Shown here piece by piece: positions 45,466 to 57,200 of a DNA stretch of 64,000 bases. A program made the translations under genes and the position numbers. Source of the stretch: Sebastes aleutianus. Taxonomy: Eukaryota > Chordata > Actinopteri > Perciformes > Sebastidae. Position 1 is the first letter of the stretch. Each line of letters starts with the position of its first letter. The DNA lies in assembly GCA_916700875.1 (NCBI GenBank), contig CAKAKS010000067.1:23394591-23458590 (forward strand), read 5' to 3'. The notes under the pieces are model-generated. The model was not told the DNA's origin, searched no databases, and saw only the letters and a program-made list of their open reading frames with translations.

Positions 45466-46239
45466 AAGTAGAGGGCATTTGTTGTAGGCAAACTGCCAGA
45501 GGAGATAGTGGTAAAAATAATTGGTGACTTTCACATTGTTAAAAGAATTGCAGTTTCCATTGTTCGAGCACATTATGTGTGACATTTTAAAATCTTGTCA
45601 ATTACAAAAACTACAACTATGAATTGTCTGCACACTCACATCGGCGCCACATAGGTCAAATAGTTCATGCTTTGGCCGCTGAGAGATTAGAAGGAGGTTA
45701 CCTAAAACAGATAATATGATTCAGCTTACAAATTAAAAGAATTACATGGTAAAGCTTACGTAAATCCGTAACGTGGCATACGTAAGTGTCTAAATCAATC
45801 CCTCTTTCGTCATGCACTGGTCATTTGTGAACAAGCTGCTCTAACAAGGCTGCTGCTAATGAAAACAACTCTATAGACAAAACCATCAATTGCAATTAGT
45901 TCTAAAGTCATGGGAAGATCAGAGCATCTAGATTCAAGCCGGGCACAGTGTGTACGCCGTGTTCTTGTCTGATTGAATTTACTAAGAACATGTGAGTGTC
46001 ACTCAGAGGACAGACAGAAAATTACAGGAAGATAACAACAGGAAGCTGTGAGTGCACTGCTGCTGTTATTTCAGTCTGAAGGCAAAATGTACTATCTGTC
46101 GCTGCCGGTTTGATTTGACTCCATCCGCCCCCGGTATTGACTTGGGGAGACATTCACTTTAAACTGTATGTCTCTTTGACGCAAGCTCACAAAGACTACA
46201 GAAGAAAAAAAAAAGAAATTCAGGAATTGGAGTTTGATC

Positions 46240-47473
46240 ATTAAAAGGAAGCATTTTAAATTTTGGGAAATACGCTTATTTACATTTTTGCCGAGAGTTA
46301 GATGAGAAGATCAATACTCATTTATGGTGAAATCTTTTCATTGAACTTTTCCAACATATGCAGGTCAAAACACACAACACCATAATCTGCCATGTACAGA
46401 ATACACCAATGATCGAATGCACAAATAAGCACACACACACAATAAGAGAGAAGGAATAAATAAATAGATAAAACTGCCAAATACACTGAGGGGAAAGTTA
46501 TGCTTAAAGTAGACTTTCTTGCTCAGAGATAACACAGAGCCTTGAGGTTAAAGACTACAACAACTCAGCATCTCAGCCCATACAGGTCCAGTATCATGGT
46601 AATTGGTACCCAATAAACAACTTTGTGAAAGACCAACACAAGAAATTTGGCAATGCTAATCCCCGATCTGCTTTTTGTCTCTCCCGATTTTTCAAATTTC
46701 ATAATTCTTGAGATGGTTTTATTCTGGATAAAAGATGAATTACATTTATCCAATTCTTTAATTTTGTAATACAAACACCGAGAAACAAAACTCAAGAAAA
46801 GACGTTCATCTCGACAGAGTTACAGGTTGATTTTGTAACCTGATATTTTATTAAAAAACTAGTTATTATATGGGCTTTAGGGCTAAGGTTGGGAAAGATA
46901 AATAATTAATCATCCACATACAAAGATAACTTATGTGTTCGTCTGCTGACTTCTTTCAAGTCTGCTTTCCTCCATATTGCTATAGCCAGCCTATTCGGTC
47001 GAATGCTTTGTGAGCATCAAGAGATAGATACGGACAGTGATCCATCTGACATAGAAAATATGTATAATTTGGGCCAAGAAAGATGCTGCCTTGAGATAGA
47101 TCTAGTTTAATCAGGACGTATTATAGAGTTCATGACCTTGTCAAGTCTGGCTGTAAAGTCAGAGTTGGAGTCAGCAGCCCGTTAGCTTACCTTAGCTTAG
47201 CATAAAGACCGGAAACAGAGGTTTTACCATGGTTTTATGGGCTGGACTATTTTCTTTGCCAGCTGCAGAAAAAGTGCTTTTTACACTTTTGCTTTTTAAC
47301 TCTACATCTTTGTTTTCCCCGTTTCCAGTCTTTATGCTAAGCTAAGCTAACAAGCAGCTGGTGGTAGCTCCATAATTAGCATACAGACTTGAGAGTGTGT
47401 ATTGATCTTCTCATCTAACTCTCTGGAAGGAAGCGAAATGAGTGTATTTCCCTATTTTGAATGATTCCTTTAA
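46240..47473. mobile_element. MITE split by an L1-like LINE fragment
   Basis: The left end (ATTAAAAGGAAGCATT, GGGAAATACGC, GAGAGTTAGATGAGAAGATC) is inverted at the right end (GATCTTCTCATCTAACTCTC, GGAATGATTCC-type terminus near 47460-47473). The centre right carries GCTTAGCATAAAGACCGG, also seen at about 50908. Between about 46328 and 47160 lies unrelated LINE sequence, so the original element was much shorter. Confidence 0.7.
46565..47165 (-). pseudogene. L1-like ORF2 remnant (reverse transcriptase)
   Basis: On the minus strand, NSIIRPD and, after a stop, SLDAHKAFDRIGWL (about 47015-46975) match the L1-clade RT motif SLDAEKAFDRVEW. Further on (46795-46575), ELDKCNSSFIQNKTISRI and SGISIAKFLVLVFHK match the C-terminal conserved region of L1-type ORF2. 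Everything between them is deleted and stops interrupt the frame, so it is dead. Confidence 0.75.
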
Positions 47474-50400
47474 TATCCAGTTGTCTTCTTTTTGAGCACA
47501 TCTGATTTTCCCTAATTTGTGTTGGTTACTGGTTGCTTCTTCCGTGCTGTGACTTGGATAGGACGACCAGGTGAGAGAGCTCGGCTAAACAGCAGGGTGC
47601 TCCGTCCCCAGCATCGATTATGGACCCCAGAGAGCGTCGGTTGCTAAGGTTAATCTTGGCCTTTAAGCCACGGGTCACTAAGTGTTCATTCGAGAGTGAT
47701 TCATCCTTCTATGGAAAAATCAAAGTGGTTGCTGCTGTGCGGGCAGCCTGTCGTGCTGGTTCTGCAGAGCCAGTGGAGACATCGCATTAAGAGACCACAC
47801 ACATGCAGCATGACACACCGACTGGTCGGGGGATGGAACTTGTGTAAAGCAATACCCGCAACCATTTGGGGGATACAAAGCCAACGGCTCACTTCGAGGG
47901 GAGATTAATGAAAATCTCTAAGCCTGTTGAGATGTGATGGTGTCAGTGAGACTCTAAATAGAGCTCCTCCAACATCCAAATGCTGTCTGGATTTCTCTGT
48001 GGAAAAACAAATGAGTAAAGGCTTCGTTGATAAATGCTCATAGTTTGTGGACTCTACTTTAGTTCAATAACTTTTCATGAGGGATTTCCTCAATGATCAA
48101 TATTCTATTTTTCACTTTTTTGGGAACAGAATTAAGGATAAGATGTTTTATGCACATTAATAATTTAAAATAAGGAGACAATACATTAATATGTATATTA
48201 GGCTGAGGACACAAGAACATATTGTTTATATAAAATAATGTTCTGTTACTTTAATCTGATACAAGTTTGAGGAACAAGTCCACCGCAATGTCAAAATAGG
48301 TTGTCCAAAATAACCCTTATGACTGTTACAAAAAAAAATCTGATGCCTCTGCAGTTAAAGCTGCTATTATTAATAATTTTATATCAAAATGGATCAGATG
48401 ACTATGTGCAGCGTTAAAAGGGTCACTTAGACACAGACGATTATCACCCAACTCTGCAGTTCCCCTCAGTATTATGGAGCGTTTTAACTTCTTTCAGCTC
48501 ATTGTTTTGGTTATACAAACCACAACTTTACTGTTTTGTTTCATTCTGATGGTATGTGTCCACAAGGGCGTTTTTTATCGCGAGGGATCGCCTCGCTTCC
48601 CAGCATTGTACGCTTGATGGACTACTACTAGACACAAGGCACTCGGCACCTGATTGGACGAACGCTTTCCCTCGTGGGCTGCTGCTGCCAGCTTTCAAAC
48701 CGGAAACAATATGGCGGCTCGTTTGTAAACTTTCTTCTCTTATTTCACGGAAATAGTTCGGCGAAATGTGTTTCTGAAAACATTTTGAGCGAAATATAAG
48801 GCGTGCGGTTCCAGAATCTGTCTTTATTTTGGACCGACAACGCTTAGTTTAAGTGACATAGTCCTGAGATAGTTTCACATTACAGCAAGCGTAAATGCCA
48901 GTATAATTAAAGTCTGTGTTCAACCCATCAGTCAAACAAAGCAGAGCTATATGTGATGGTTTCCATCCTCTCCTGTGTCCTGGCAGAGGAATGTGATCTC
49001 TCAATCCACCCGGATCTCCTGTGGCAGACTGTGAACTGTGGGCGAACTGGACCAGGATCATCGGCTCTCACAGGACATGGATCAAGACTGGACCCTCAAA
49101 TAAGGTTTTTGTGTACCTGTTTACATTTACACAAGAGAGTCAAAGAATGTGTTGCATCCATACCTGTTGAAAGTTATATAATTTGTTTCAATATTGTATG
49201 CAGCATTACTGTAGGATAATTATGTTTTTGAAATGATCAAGTAAAAAAAAATGTAAATTTGCAGTTAGGAAATAATGGATTAACTCAGTTTCCGTGCTAA
49301 CCTGTGGATACAGTAGTGAACAGTGTGGATTACAGCCAGGGGCCACTATCTCTAGCAGATGTGTGATGTTATTATGTTTCCTCCCTCTTGTCTCTCGTCC
49401 GTGTTACTGTACCTCGGAGCAAACTGATCCAGGCAGCGGACGCTGACTAGTCCTGGAAATCTCTCACCTAGCAGGTGTCAAATGCAGGGCCGAGACAGCG
49501 GGCCCTCCTTCACCACGGCCTGTACCCAAATAACCCCTGATGATTTGTCTCATGTACGCCGCTGACCTCTTTCGCACCTCCCCGTCACTCCCGTGTTGAG
49601 CAGTTGTTTACCTCTAGCTCGGGTTACACTTGGTGGTTGTGCCTTGGCGAGTCTTGTGAAACCAAAGCGATGACCTGGAATTCTATCCTTTGACCCCTGT
49701 GTGAAAGGTGCGCTTGTGACGAGGCTGCACTCACATGATTGGGTTCCTTCTTTTTTTTCCTTAACCATTTATGGGCAAGAAAGACGTGCAAAATCACCAC
49801 AGCCTACAAAATGAAACCATACCTACAATATTCAACACCATAAACATCTCTGTAAGAGAAATCCTCCATTCAACACTTCAGGGCAAAACACTGCTATATC
49901 ACATTTCAGGTCATACTCCTCAAACTGGATTTACCATCTCAGTGTATAGCCCGACCTTGAATAGTGGGAATGTGAGCCATAGTTCACACAAGGCAAACAG
50001 ACTGCATATCATTCAAACACAGGGTGGCCTCTGAGCAAAGGGTTATTTCAGTTACGTAAAAATAAACCTGTTTACAGCACCATAAACAAGCTGCTACATT
50101 AAGAGAGTGCACAGGAGATAATAGAGCAACAAATATTTAACAGATATTTAAATTTGAATGACCACAACAGGAAAAGTGACAATTATAGCACCTCCCAGTT
50201 ACTTCACAGTCGAATAAAAATAGACTCATCATGGCTTTGTTTAGATCAGTGTGTGCAGGAGCCACTAGGGACAGAGTGAACTGAACAAAACGTTAAAGGA
50301 CACAAGGTCAAGCTACCTCACTGCCTGACAGTATTGATGCAACAACAAATATTTGTTTTTCATTGATTTCTAACACAGTCTTCAACAAGTAAATTTCACG

Positions 50401-50795
50401 TCAGAATAAACAATAACGTAACGGGCCGAGCCTCCAAATCCACAATCCTGGACCACAGCCTGCATGCTGCACAAGTTGAATTTTTTTGGTCAAGATTTGC
50501 TCCGTTGAGGTTTATGATTGCTGGGATCCAATTCATCCAAGTGCTATGTTGTTATCCGTGGCTTCACTCTTTTCGGATTTCCATGAATCTTTTGGACCTC
50601 ACGTAGGTTTTCTTCACGCTGACATGATTGTTATTTTGGCTTTCAGAAACAGTTGACTCATCACATCACTGCAAAACAACTGCAAGCCTGGAACTCTGAT
50701 GATAGTTTGGTTGGTGATGGTTAAATGAAATAATGAAATATGGAAATTCCAAATTGTAGCCTACTAAGATTACGTGCGCCTCAAAATACACCATG
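47474..50795. other. Intergenic; one MITE-like fragment, no gene
   Basis: A GC-rich repeat-like block at about 48550-48840 (GTGTCCACAAGGGCG, CAATATGGCGGCTCG, AATATAAGGCGTGCGG) resembles a teleost hAT-type element. The parts 47520-47900 and 49380-49760 look low in repeats and could be regulatory. No exon with recognisable homology was found. Confidence 0.35.
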
Positions 50796-50799
50796 TTTA

Positions 50800-51110
50800 A
50801 ATGAATAGCTCGATATTTTGGGAAGTGTTCCTGTTCACTCTTCTTGATGACATTTAGTTAAGATTGATTCTCTCCGTTGAATATGAAGCTACAGCCAGTG
50901 CCGACTAGCTTAGCTTAGCATAAAGACTGGAAACAGGGGGAAACAACTAGCCTGGTTCTGTACCAACGGTAACACAATGTGCCCAACAGCACCTCTAAAG
51001 CTCACGAACACGAACTCGTGTAAAACGACAATTCGACGTCGGCCTTTGGACAGAGCCAGGCTAGCTGTTTCCCCCATTTCCCGTCTTTATGCTCAGGCCG
51101 GCCCAAAGAA
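50800..51110 (+). mobile_element. Copy of the MITE family seen at 46240-47473
   Basis: GATATTTTGGGAAGTG, then CTAGCTTAGCTTAGCATAAA and GACTGGAAACAGGGGGAAAC, match the outer parts of the 46240-47473 element. An inverted near-copy of the core follows at 51050-51090 (GTTTCCCCCATTTCCCGTC), so this copy is a partial foldback. Confidence 0.65.
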
Positions 51111-51729
51111 ATGGCTGGGCCCCTGAAAAGGTCCGGTGAATGGGCCCTCCCCAGATCTGCTTTACTCATATCAACGCATGTGTGTGCGCTCTCTTTCTCC
51201 TACTAAACACACATGAACTGAGAGAGACTTACTCAGCGATGAGGGCTACATACAATTCATTCCACATTAGCTAATACGCAACGGTTGCATACTGAGCCGG
51301 TCATGACCCCTGAGCCATGTAAACCATGTCATTACCACACAGTCACACCTGACACCCCAGTGCTCCCACCACAACGCAATCCTCCGTCCTTTAAAACATT
51401 TTGCTCCATCGGTCGGTCTAAGAATAAGTAGAACTATACAGTACAGACAACAGCATGACGTATAAACAAATATTTATTGAGTAGGATATTTTCTATAGAA
51501 TCTTAAGATATTAACATTAATATTTAAAATAAAAAATGTAGAAAATATAAAATGTAGAAAACATAAAAATAAAATATTGTGCTTTGGTTCTGCTGCCAGC
51601 TAATTAGTCAAGTCTTCACGATATTCTACAATTAGCTTTAGCTATAAGTGAACATAAGCCTATAGGAAATATGGCTGCTTAGCACCTATAAATTATAGTT
51701 ATTAAGTTATCAATTTGATATCATAATTG
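51111..51729. other. Intergenic, no gene
   Basis: AT-rich sequence is preceded by a short repeat-like patch (GGGCCCCTGAAAAGG). Nothing codes for a recognisable protein. Confidence 0.3.
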
Positions 51730-52356
51730 GGTAACACTTCATTTTACATGTCCGTAAATTTCATGGTAATTAGGTGATAATTAGCAAGTAACCTATTTGA
51801 AATTTCTTTGGAATTACTGCCAAATTACCCTAACATTTATCAAAGAATTACTTTATAATAAACATTTTTTAATAATTATATGCTGAAATAGCATACTGTA
51901 TAATGGTTAAAATAGGGCCCTTAGGCTTGAGAAGCGGCTGTGCGCTGCTCTTCATTGGAGGTGGAAAACCAAAACTAATAGAAGACACTTCTGATCAGGC
52001 ACAAATCTCACCGTTGTGTGACTTATTGTCTAAACAAACATAACCTGGTAGCTAATGTAATGATTCAGGGAGTTTATTAAGAAATTCCAAATAAGTTATT
52101 TGATAATTATTACATGGAAATAAAGCATATCAACATTGTATTGTTTTCCTGGAAATGTACTAAATAAATTACCAGCTATTGGGAAATAGTGGAATATAAT
52201 TATTTAACAATGTTTATAATGAAGTAATTTTCGATAAATTTTGAGGTAAATATTGGGGTAATTTGGCAGTAATTCCAAAGAAATTTCAAATAGGTTACTT
52301 GCCAAATATCATCTAATTACCATGACATTTTCAGACCTGTAAAATGAAGTGTTACC
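51730..52356. mobile_element. Foldback MITE with long inverted ends and 8-bp flanks
   Basis: The element is 627 bp and bounded by GGTAACACTTCATTTTACA and its inverse TGTAAAATGAAGTGTTACC. Inverted similarity continues for more than 100 bp per arm (AATTAGGTGATAATTAGCAA; TTGGAATTACTGCCAAATTA). The flanks are CATAATTG (51722-51729) and TATAATTG (52357-52364), 7 of 8 identical, as for a hAT-type insertion. The centre is about 350 bp and noncoding. Confidence 0.88.
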
Positions 52357-52364
52357 TATAATTG

Positions 52365-53049
52365 TTATTATATTTATTATTATTATTATTATTACATTAA
52401 ATTGTATTAGTTATTTATTTTATCAGCTGCATCAGCTCCACTGGCTCCCTCAGATTTCTTTTGAATTTTCAAATATAAAATACTATTTGTACTATGGCGT
52501 GGCTGAATACTTGGTTATTATTTTGTGAGTTATGTGCATCCATATTGCCCAGTTAATCAACATTTTAAATTCAATATGTAATCAATAGTCAATGTCAATC
52601 TGTTGCTTTCCATCTTGCATTAGTCCAGAGTTGTAACTAAACCTTAACTGAGAGACTAGATATTAATCATGGTCTTGTTTTTAAAACTATGGGAGCCTAT
52701 ATGAAGAGTATTGTATTTCACTCTAACGTTTGTCAGGCACAAAGTCACAGAACAGCCCTGCAACTGTCTGACAAGCAGAAACACACACCTGCCTGCTAAT
52801 CAGCTAATCATCAACTTCACCCTACTGTTATTTGTTGACATCAAACCTAGAGAGGAAACAAGTTACCTGATTGCTGCTTCTGAAATTCACTCTCATTATG
52901 TTTTTTTCCTCTTTTCATGGATATTTCTGTGACATCTTCTCATTGAAGTTGTAAACATTGACACTCGCTTTGACACCAGACGGAGGCGGGACCGTTGCGT
53001 GATTGTCCGGTTCCTAAGCAACCTGCGTAGTGAGCGTAAAAAATGACGT
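52365..53049. other. Intergenic, no gene
   Basis: A short (TTA)n run follows the foldback element at 52371-52395. The open frame at 52711-52932 has no motif. Confidence 0.3.
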
Positions 53050-53432
53050 AAGATAAGATAAGATAAGATGAACCTTTATTGATCCCTGGAGGGAAATTCA
53101 GGTGTCAAAGCAGCAACATCAGCAAACATCAGCAAACAGAGTGAAACACAGGAGATGTATAAAGGTATACAAAAATTATAAAAACAATAATAGAGATATA
53201 AAAGATACAGAGTGAATGGGGGAACATAGTGTGTACAGTCCGTCAATAAATAAATGTAATATGTGCAATAAATAAATGTAGTATGTGCAATAAATACATG
53301 TAGTATGTGCAATAAATAAATGTAGTATGTGCAATAAATAAATGTAGTATGTACATATGTGCAGTCTATAAAGTGATGTATAGGATGTATGCTGTAAAGT
53401 AAGTGTAAAGTGCGCCAGTGGTTAGAGTCCAA
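53050..53432 (-). mobile_element. LINE 3' tail with internal tandem repeats
   Basis: (AGATA)n and then AACCTTTATTGATCCCTGG and GGGAAATTCAGG form the reversed 3' end of a fish LINE, including its microsatellite tail. Inside, a unit of about 22 bp (ATGTAGTATGTGCAATAAAT) is tandemly repeated at about 53247-53360. The 118-residue minus-strand open frame here is a by-product of these repeats. Confidence 0.7.
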
Positions 53433-54017
53433 GATGGTTGCAGATAGTGCATGTTTACAGTTCTTAAAGTCCTCATAGTTCTCATATGGGGGTCAGCCTC
53501 GGTTATCATACCATTTTCAGGAGAGGGGGGTAATTAAAAACAGGCTACATTTTATTAAGCAACAATAAATACAATGCTTATTTTTGTTGTTTTAGATAAG
53601 TAATGGGTAATATTTTTGATTAAAAATAAAATGTGGTTATCATTGCTTATATGTAGGATGAACATGATTATTGCTGGCCCCCATGCCCCCCCCCCCCTCA
53701 TACTACCAACCAACGTAGAAGGACTACCGACTGGGGTATAAACTACTGTAACATTATTATTATATTGTAAACATTATTATTTATGTAATTAATGTCATCT
53801 GAAGAAAAAAAAACAAGATTATTATTATTTTAGGAAAGTTACAGTTAATTTGCATATTGTGTAAAATCTGTCTCCTTCATAATGACTCACAGAGTGCCCC
53901 TAACTCCCTGATAGTCTGTGATAATTTAAATTAGGGCCCATTGCAAACATTTTGCTATACTTGACCCAGTGAGTCACTTGCGTTTGACGCATAAAAACCT
54001 TGAGAAAAATTGTGACT

Positions 54018-54253
54018 ATCCAGTCAGTCGCTCGCTTGACCGAGTGGGTCGCTCGCTCGATACTCTACCTAGTCGGTCGCTATGCTAGCGCCAGACGGTT
54101 GTTATGCTCGACCCAGTCGGCCGCTATGCTCGACCCACTCGGTCGCTATGCTCGACCCAGTCGGCTGCCAGGCTCGACCCAGTCGGTTGCGATGCTCGAC
54201 CCAGTCAGCTGCCAGGCTCGACCCATTCGGCCGCTATGCTCGACCCAGTTGGC
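54018..54253. repeat. CpG-rich 22-bp minisatellite
   Basis: About ten units of a 22-bp repeat (core TCGACCCAGTCGG followed by CTGCTATGCTC-like variants) make up the array. The unit has several CpG dinucleotides, in contrast to AT-rich flanks. Because 22 is not a multiple of three, it reads through as open frames in several phases; these are not genes. Confidence 0.93.
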
Positions 54254-57200
54254 ATTCAGCCTCTGATTGAGGGGCCTGGCAGGCTCCATTGTTTCCTCAG
54301 AGTTGTTTTGTCTCTTGAGAAAAATTAAATCAATGATGTAAAACATTTTCATTGTGTGCGACATATTCTTGAATACCAAAAGCACCATCACCTATCAAAA
54401 TGCCATGTTTAAGATGTGACATCAAGAATTTCGTAAAAACAAAAGAATGTGCATGAAGGTTGGTTTTACTAAAAACTATAGATCAATGTATACATATACA
54501 TATATAGAGTGGATTTACCTTAGTAGCCTAAAATGTAATTGATAAATCAAGTATATTTATGTAAACTGCACTTAGTTTCCTTTACAACCCATTTCTTCAA
54601 AGCAAGTCTGATGTTGAAAACACAATGGCATTTGGCGTGTGAGGAAGAATCCAAGTAAAACATCAAAAGCTTCAGAGCAATATGGATGATTAAAAGCATA
54701 CCATCTGCTCTGTGAGTGACACTCCCTTTTTTCCCATGTTCCACCAGCATTCCTGAAACTAACAGCACATATATTTGAACTGTCAGACAAAAAAACAAGC
54801 CACGTATCTCCCACACAGCCCTGCAGAGAGGGGCAGACATCCACTGTTGGGGGATATCTCACATTTTCTGAGCAGCAGTTAAAAACTTTAAGATACCCGT
54901 CTGTCTGACATTAACGCAGGTTATTCATTAACACGTTTTTTTAAATACCTCCACTGCAGAACCAGCGTATACCTCTCTGTTTGTTCCCTCACCTGTTTTT
55001 CAAGGGCAGATGTTTCCATTTTAGAGTGTGCAATAAATCATAAGTTGTTGGAGCAACAAAAGAGTTGAAAACCAAACTTATATTCCAAACGTGCTTTAGT
55101 GAAAGGATAATGCACCATCTCGTTTGTTCACTATCCAGCTGAATTCTCTCAGGTGCTGACACTGCAAGCTGAGAGGGAGAAACAAGGAGTTCCATACACT
55201 TGCAGTCAAAACCTGTGGACATCTCTGCTTGTATTAGTGAAGAAAAGGATTTATGTTTTAGAGAGGAAATGATCTCACCCATCACAATGGTTCATTTTGC
55301 ACCATGCAGGCTCAATTAATCACATCTGTGCCGGACGCTCAGGTTACACAATAATATCAACAGGGGTAACTGAGAGACCGCCCTTATGAAACACTTGACC
55401 ATTAGCATGATCTCCTAGTTTGCATAGTTTGCATATTAACAGCATGCAGTGTTGTTGTGGTTCATGCTTCAACTGCCAATCCCTGCTTTAATGCCGGGGG
55501 CTGATCTGTGGCCTGAACATGCATGTAATGCTTCCCTTATGGTTACCGGCAGCAGGCAGCTGAACCTGACAGCGATTTCCACAGACAACAAGAAGAGTGA
55601 AGGGGAGATGTTGTCATAAAAGATTAAAAGTGGAAATGTCAGACATCGTGCAGAGGAAGCACTTGGGAAACTATTACTATGGTTACAACGCAATTTAGTT
55701 GTGTTTTTTTTCCTCTTCTCAACATTTCAAAAGAGAATCTGATCAATACTTAGTGACTTATTACATTTGTGCAATACTTTCATGTTTTTGTTTTTTTTAA
55801 AAGGTAGCATATTACCTTCTGTTATACTTCTACTTTTTTTTTAATGCAGAGAGCAAGGTTTAGTGAACCTTTACTTTAGGGACTGTACACAAATTATTAG
55901 GAGGAGAGGGGGGTTCAGAAAAGGGGGAGGGATATGTATTTTGTGTTTTTGCTGAAGGGAGGGTTGTCTTAAGGTTTTGGGGAGAGAAAAGGTTATCTCT
56001 CCAGACAGCATGTCGTTTGTCACTACCGCACAGCAGCTCCTCCATTTTATTCTGCACCTTATCTGGAAGCAGAACCAATAAAATGTATATAACATTTTTT
56101 TTAAATATGTCAAATAAAGTAACAGGATTCATCATGTTGTTATGTTGCCATAATTTTGGCATTTGCTGATTCCACTTCTATTGAAACATTGAAACACTGA
56201 GAAAAATACTGATATGAAGAATAAAATCCGATTGTCAAAATACCAAAATGTCTATAATGGAAAAGGAAGGAAAAAAATAAATTAATTGATTTAAAAAAAT
56301 ACTTTTAATAGAATAAAAATAAAATAAAAAGGAAAACAATAAATAAATAAATAAATTAATTCATTCATTAATTCATTCATTATAATAATATAATAACATC
56401 TTAAATTCTTTGCACAGTTTAAGTTATTAATGCTAAATGAATTGAGCCAATTCAATCGTATTATATTACTTTGAGATATTATTTAGTTTCCATGCAGTCC
56501 TTTAGCTGAAATTGCCTTTAGTAACATAAGACTTTGGCTGACAATAAAAGCAAAAATATGAGTTTTATAACTTTAGCAAATCCAGAATGTTTGCTTGTCC
56601 TCAGAGCTCCCTGTTCCCACTTTCCCTCTGCTTTGGTATGCAGACTCCTGGCATCTCCAGTCCAATCCTGCAGCTGCCAACTCCATTTAGATCGTCTGCT
56701 ATTATTCACTGTATCACCAGCACGGGACGAGACGAACCGAGGTCAACAAGTTATCACCGAGTTATCTAATTTACACATCATATCCGGATTAGCTGCTGAT
56801 CAACGTGTTATTCTGAAGACAATTCCCTCAGTGGCTGCGCTGATGGCCAGACTAATATTATTAGCTCTCTGATCTCCTCAATGGGACAATCGGCAACTTA
56901 TCTGCCTTTTGCTTGAATAATGGACAATAAATAAAAATGTTAGGGCTTGTTCACACTCTGGTGAACTATTTAGGTAGCAGACACAATAAAAACATGTCAA
57001 CAATATCATGCAGGGATTTGTTCTGTCTCAGAGGAGATGATTCAACGCTATGAGAGTTTTCTTTTTGCTATTGTTGGGTTATTGCTCATTCTGGATCATA
57101 TCATATTATTAAAGGCATTCTTGTTTACACTTAGAATATAATAAAATCCAATATAGCATCAGAAACTATGGCCTCACGTTATGCAGCGCCTACACACTGG

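Noticed and set aside
53076..53432. 118-codon minus-strand frame with repeated TYYIYLLH motifs
   Set aside because: It reads through the internal tandem repeat of a LINE 3' tail.
54018..54253. CRISPR-like array of short repeats
   Set aside because: Units are directly contiguous with no unique spacers, and the genome is clearly vertebrate.
54000..54391. Overlapping open frames with repeated RYARPS/CSTQSA-type motifs
   Set aside because: Produced by the 22-bp tandem repeat; several frames are open at once, as expected from repeat structure rather than coding.
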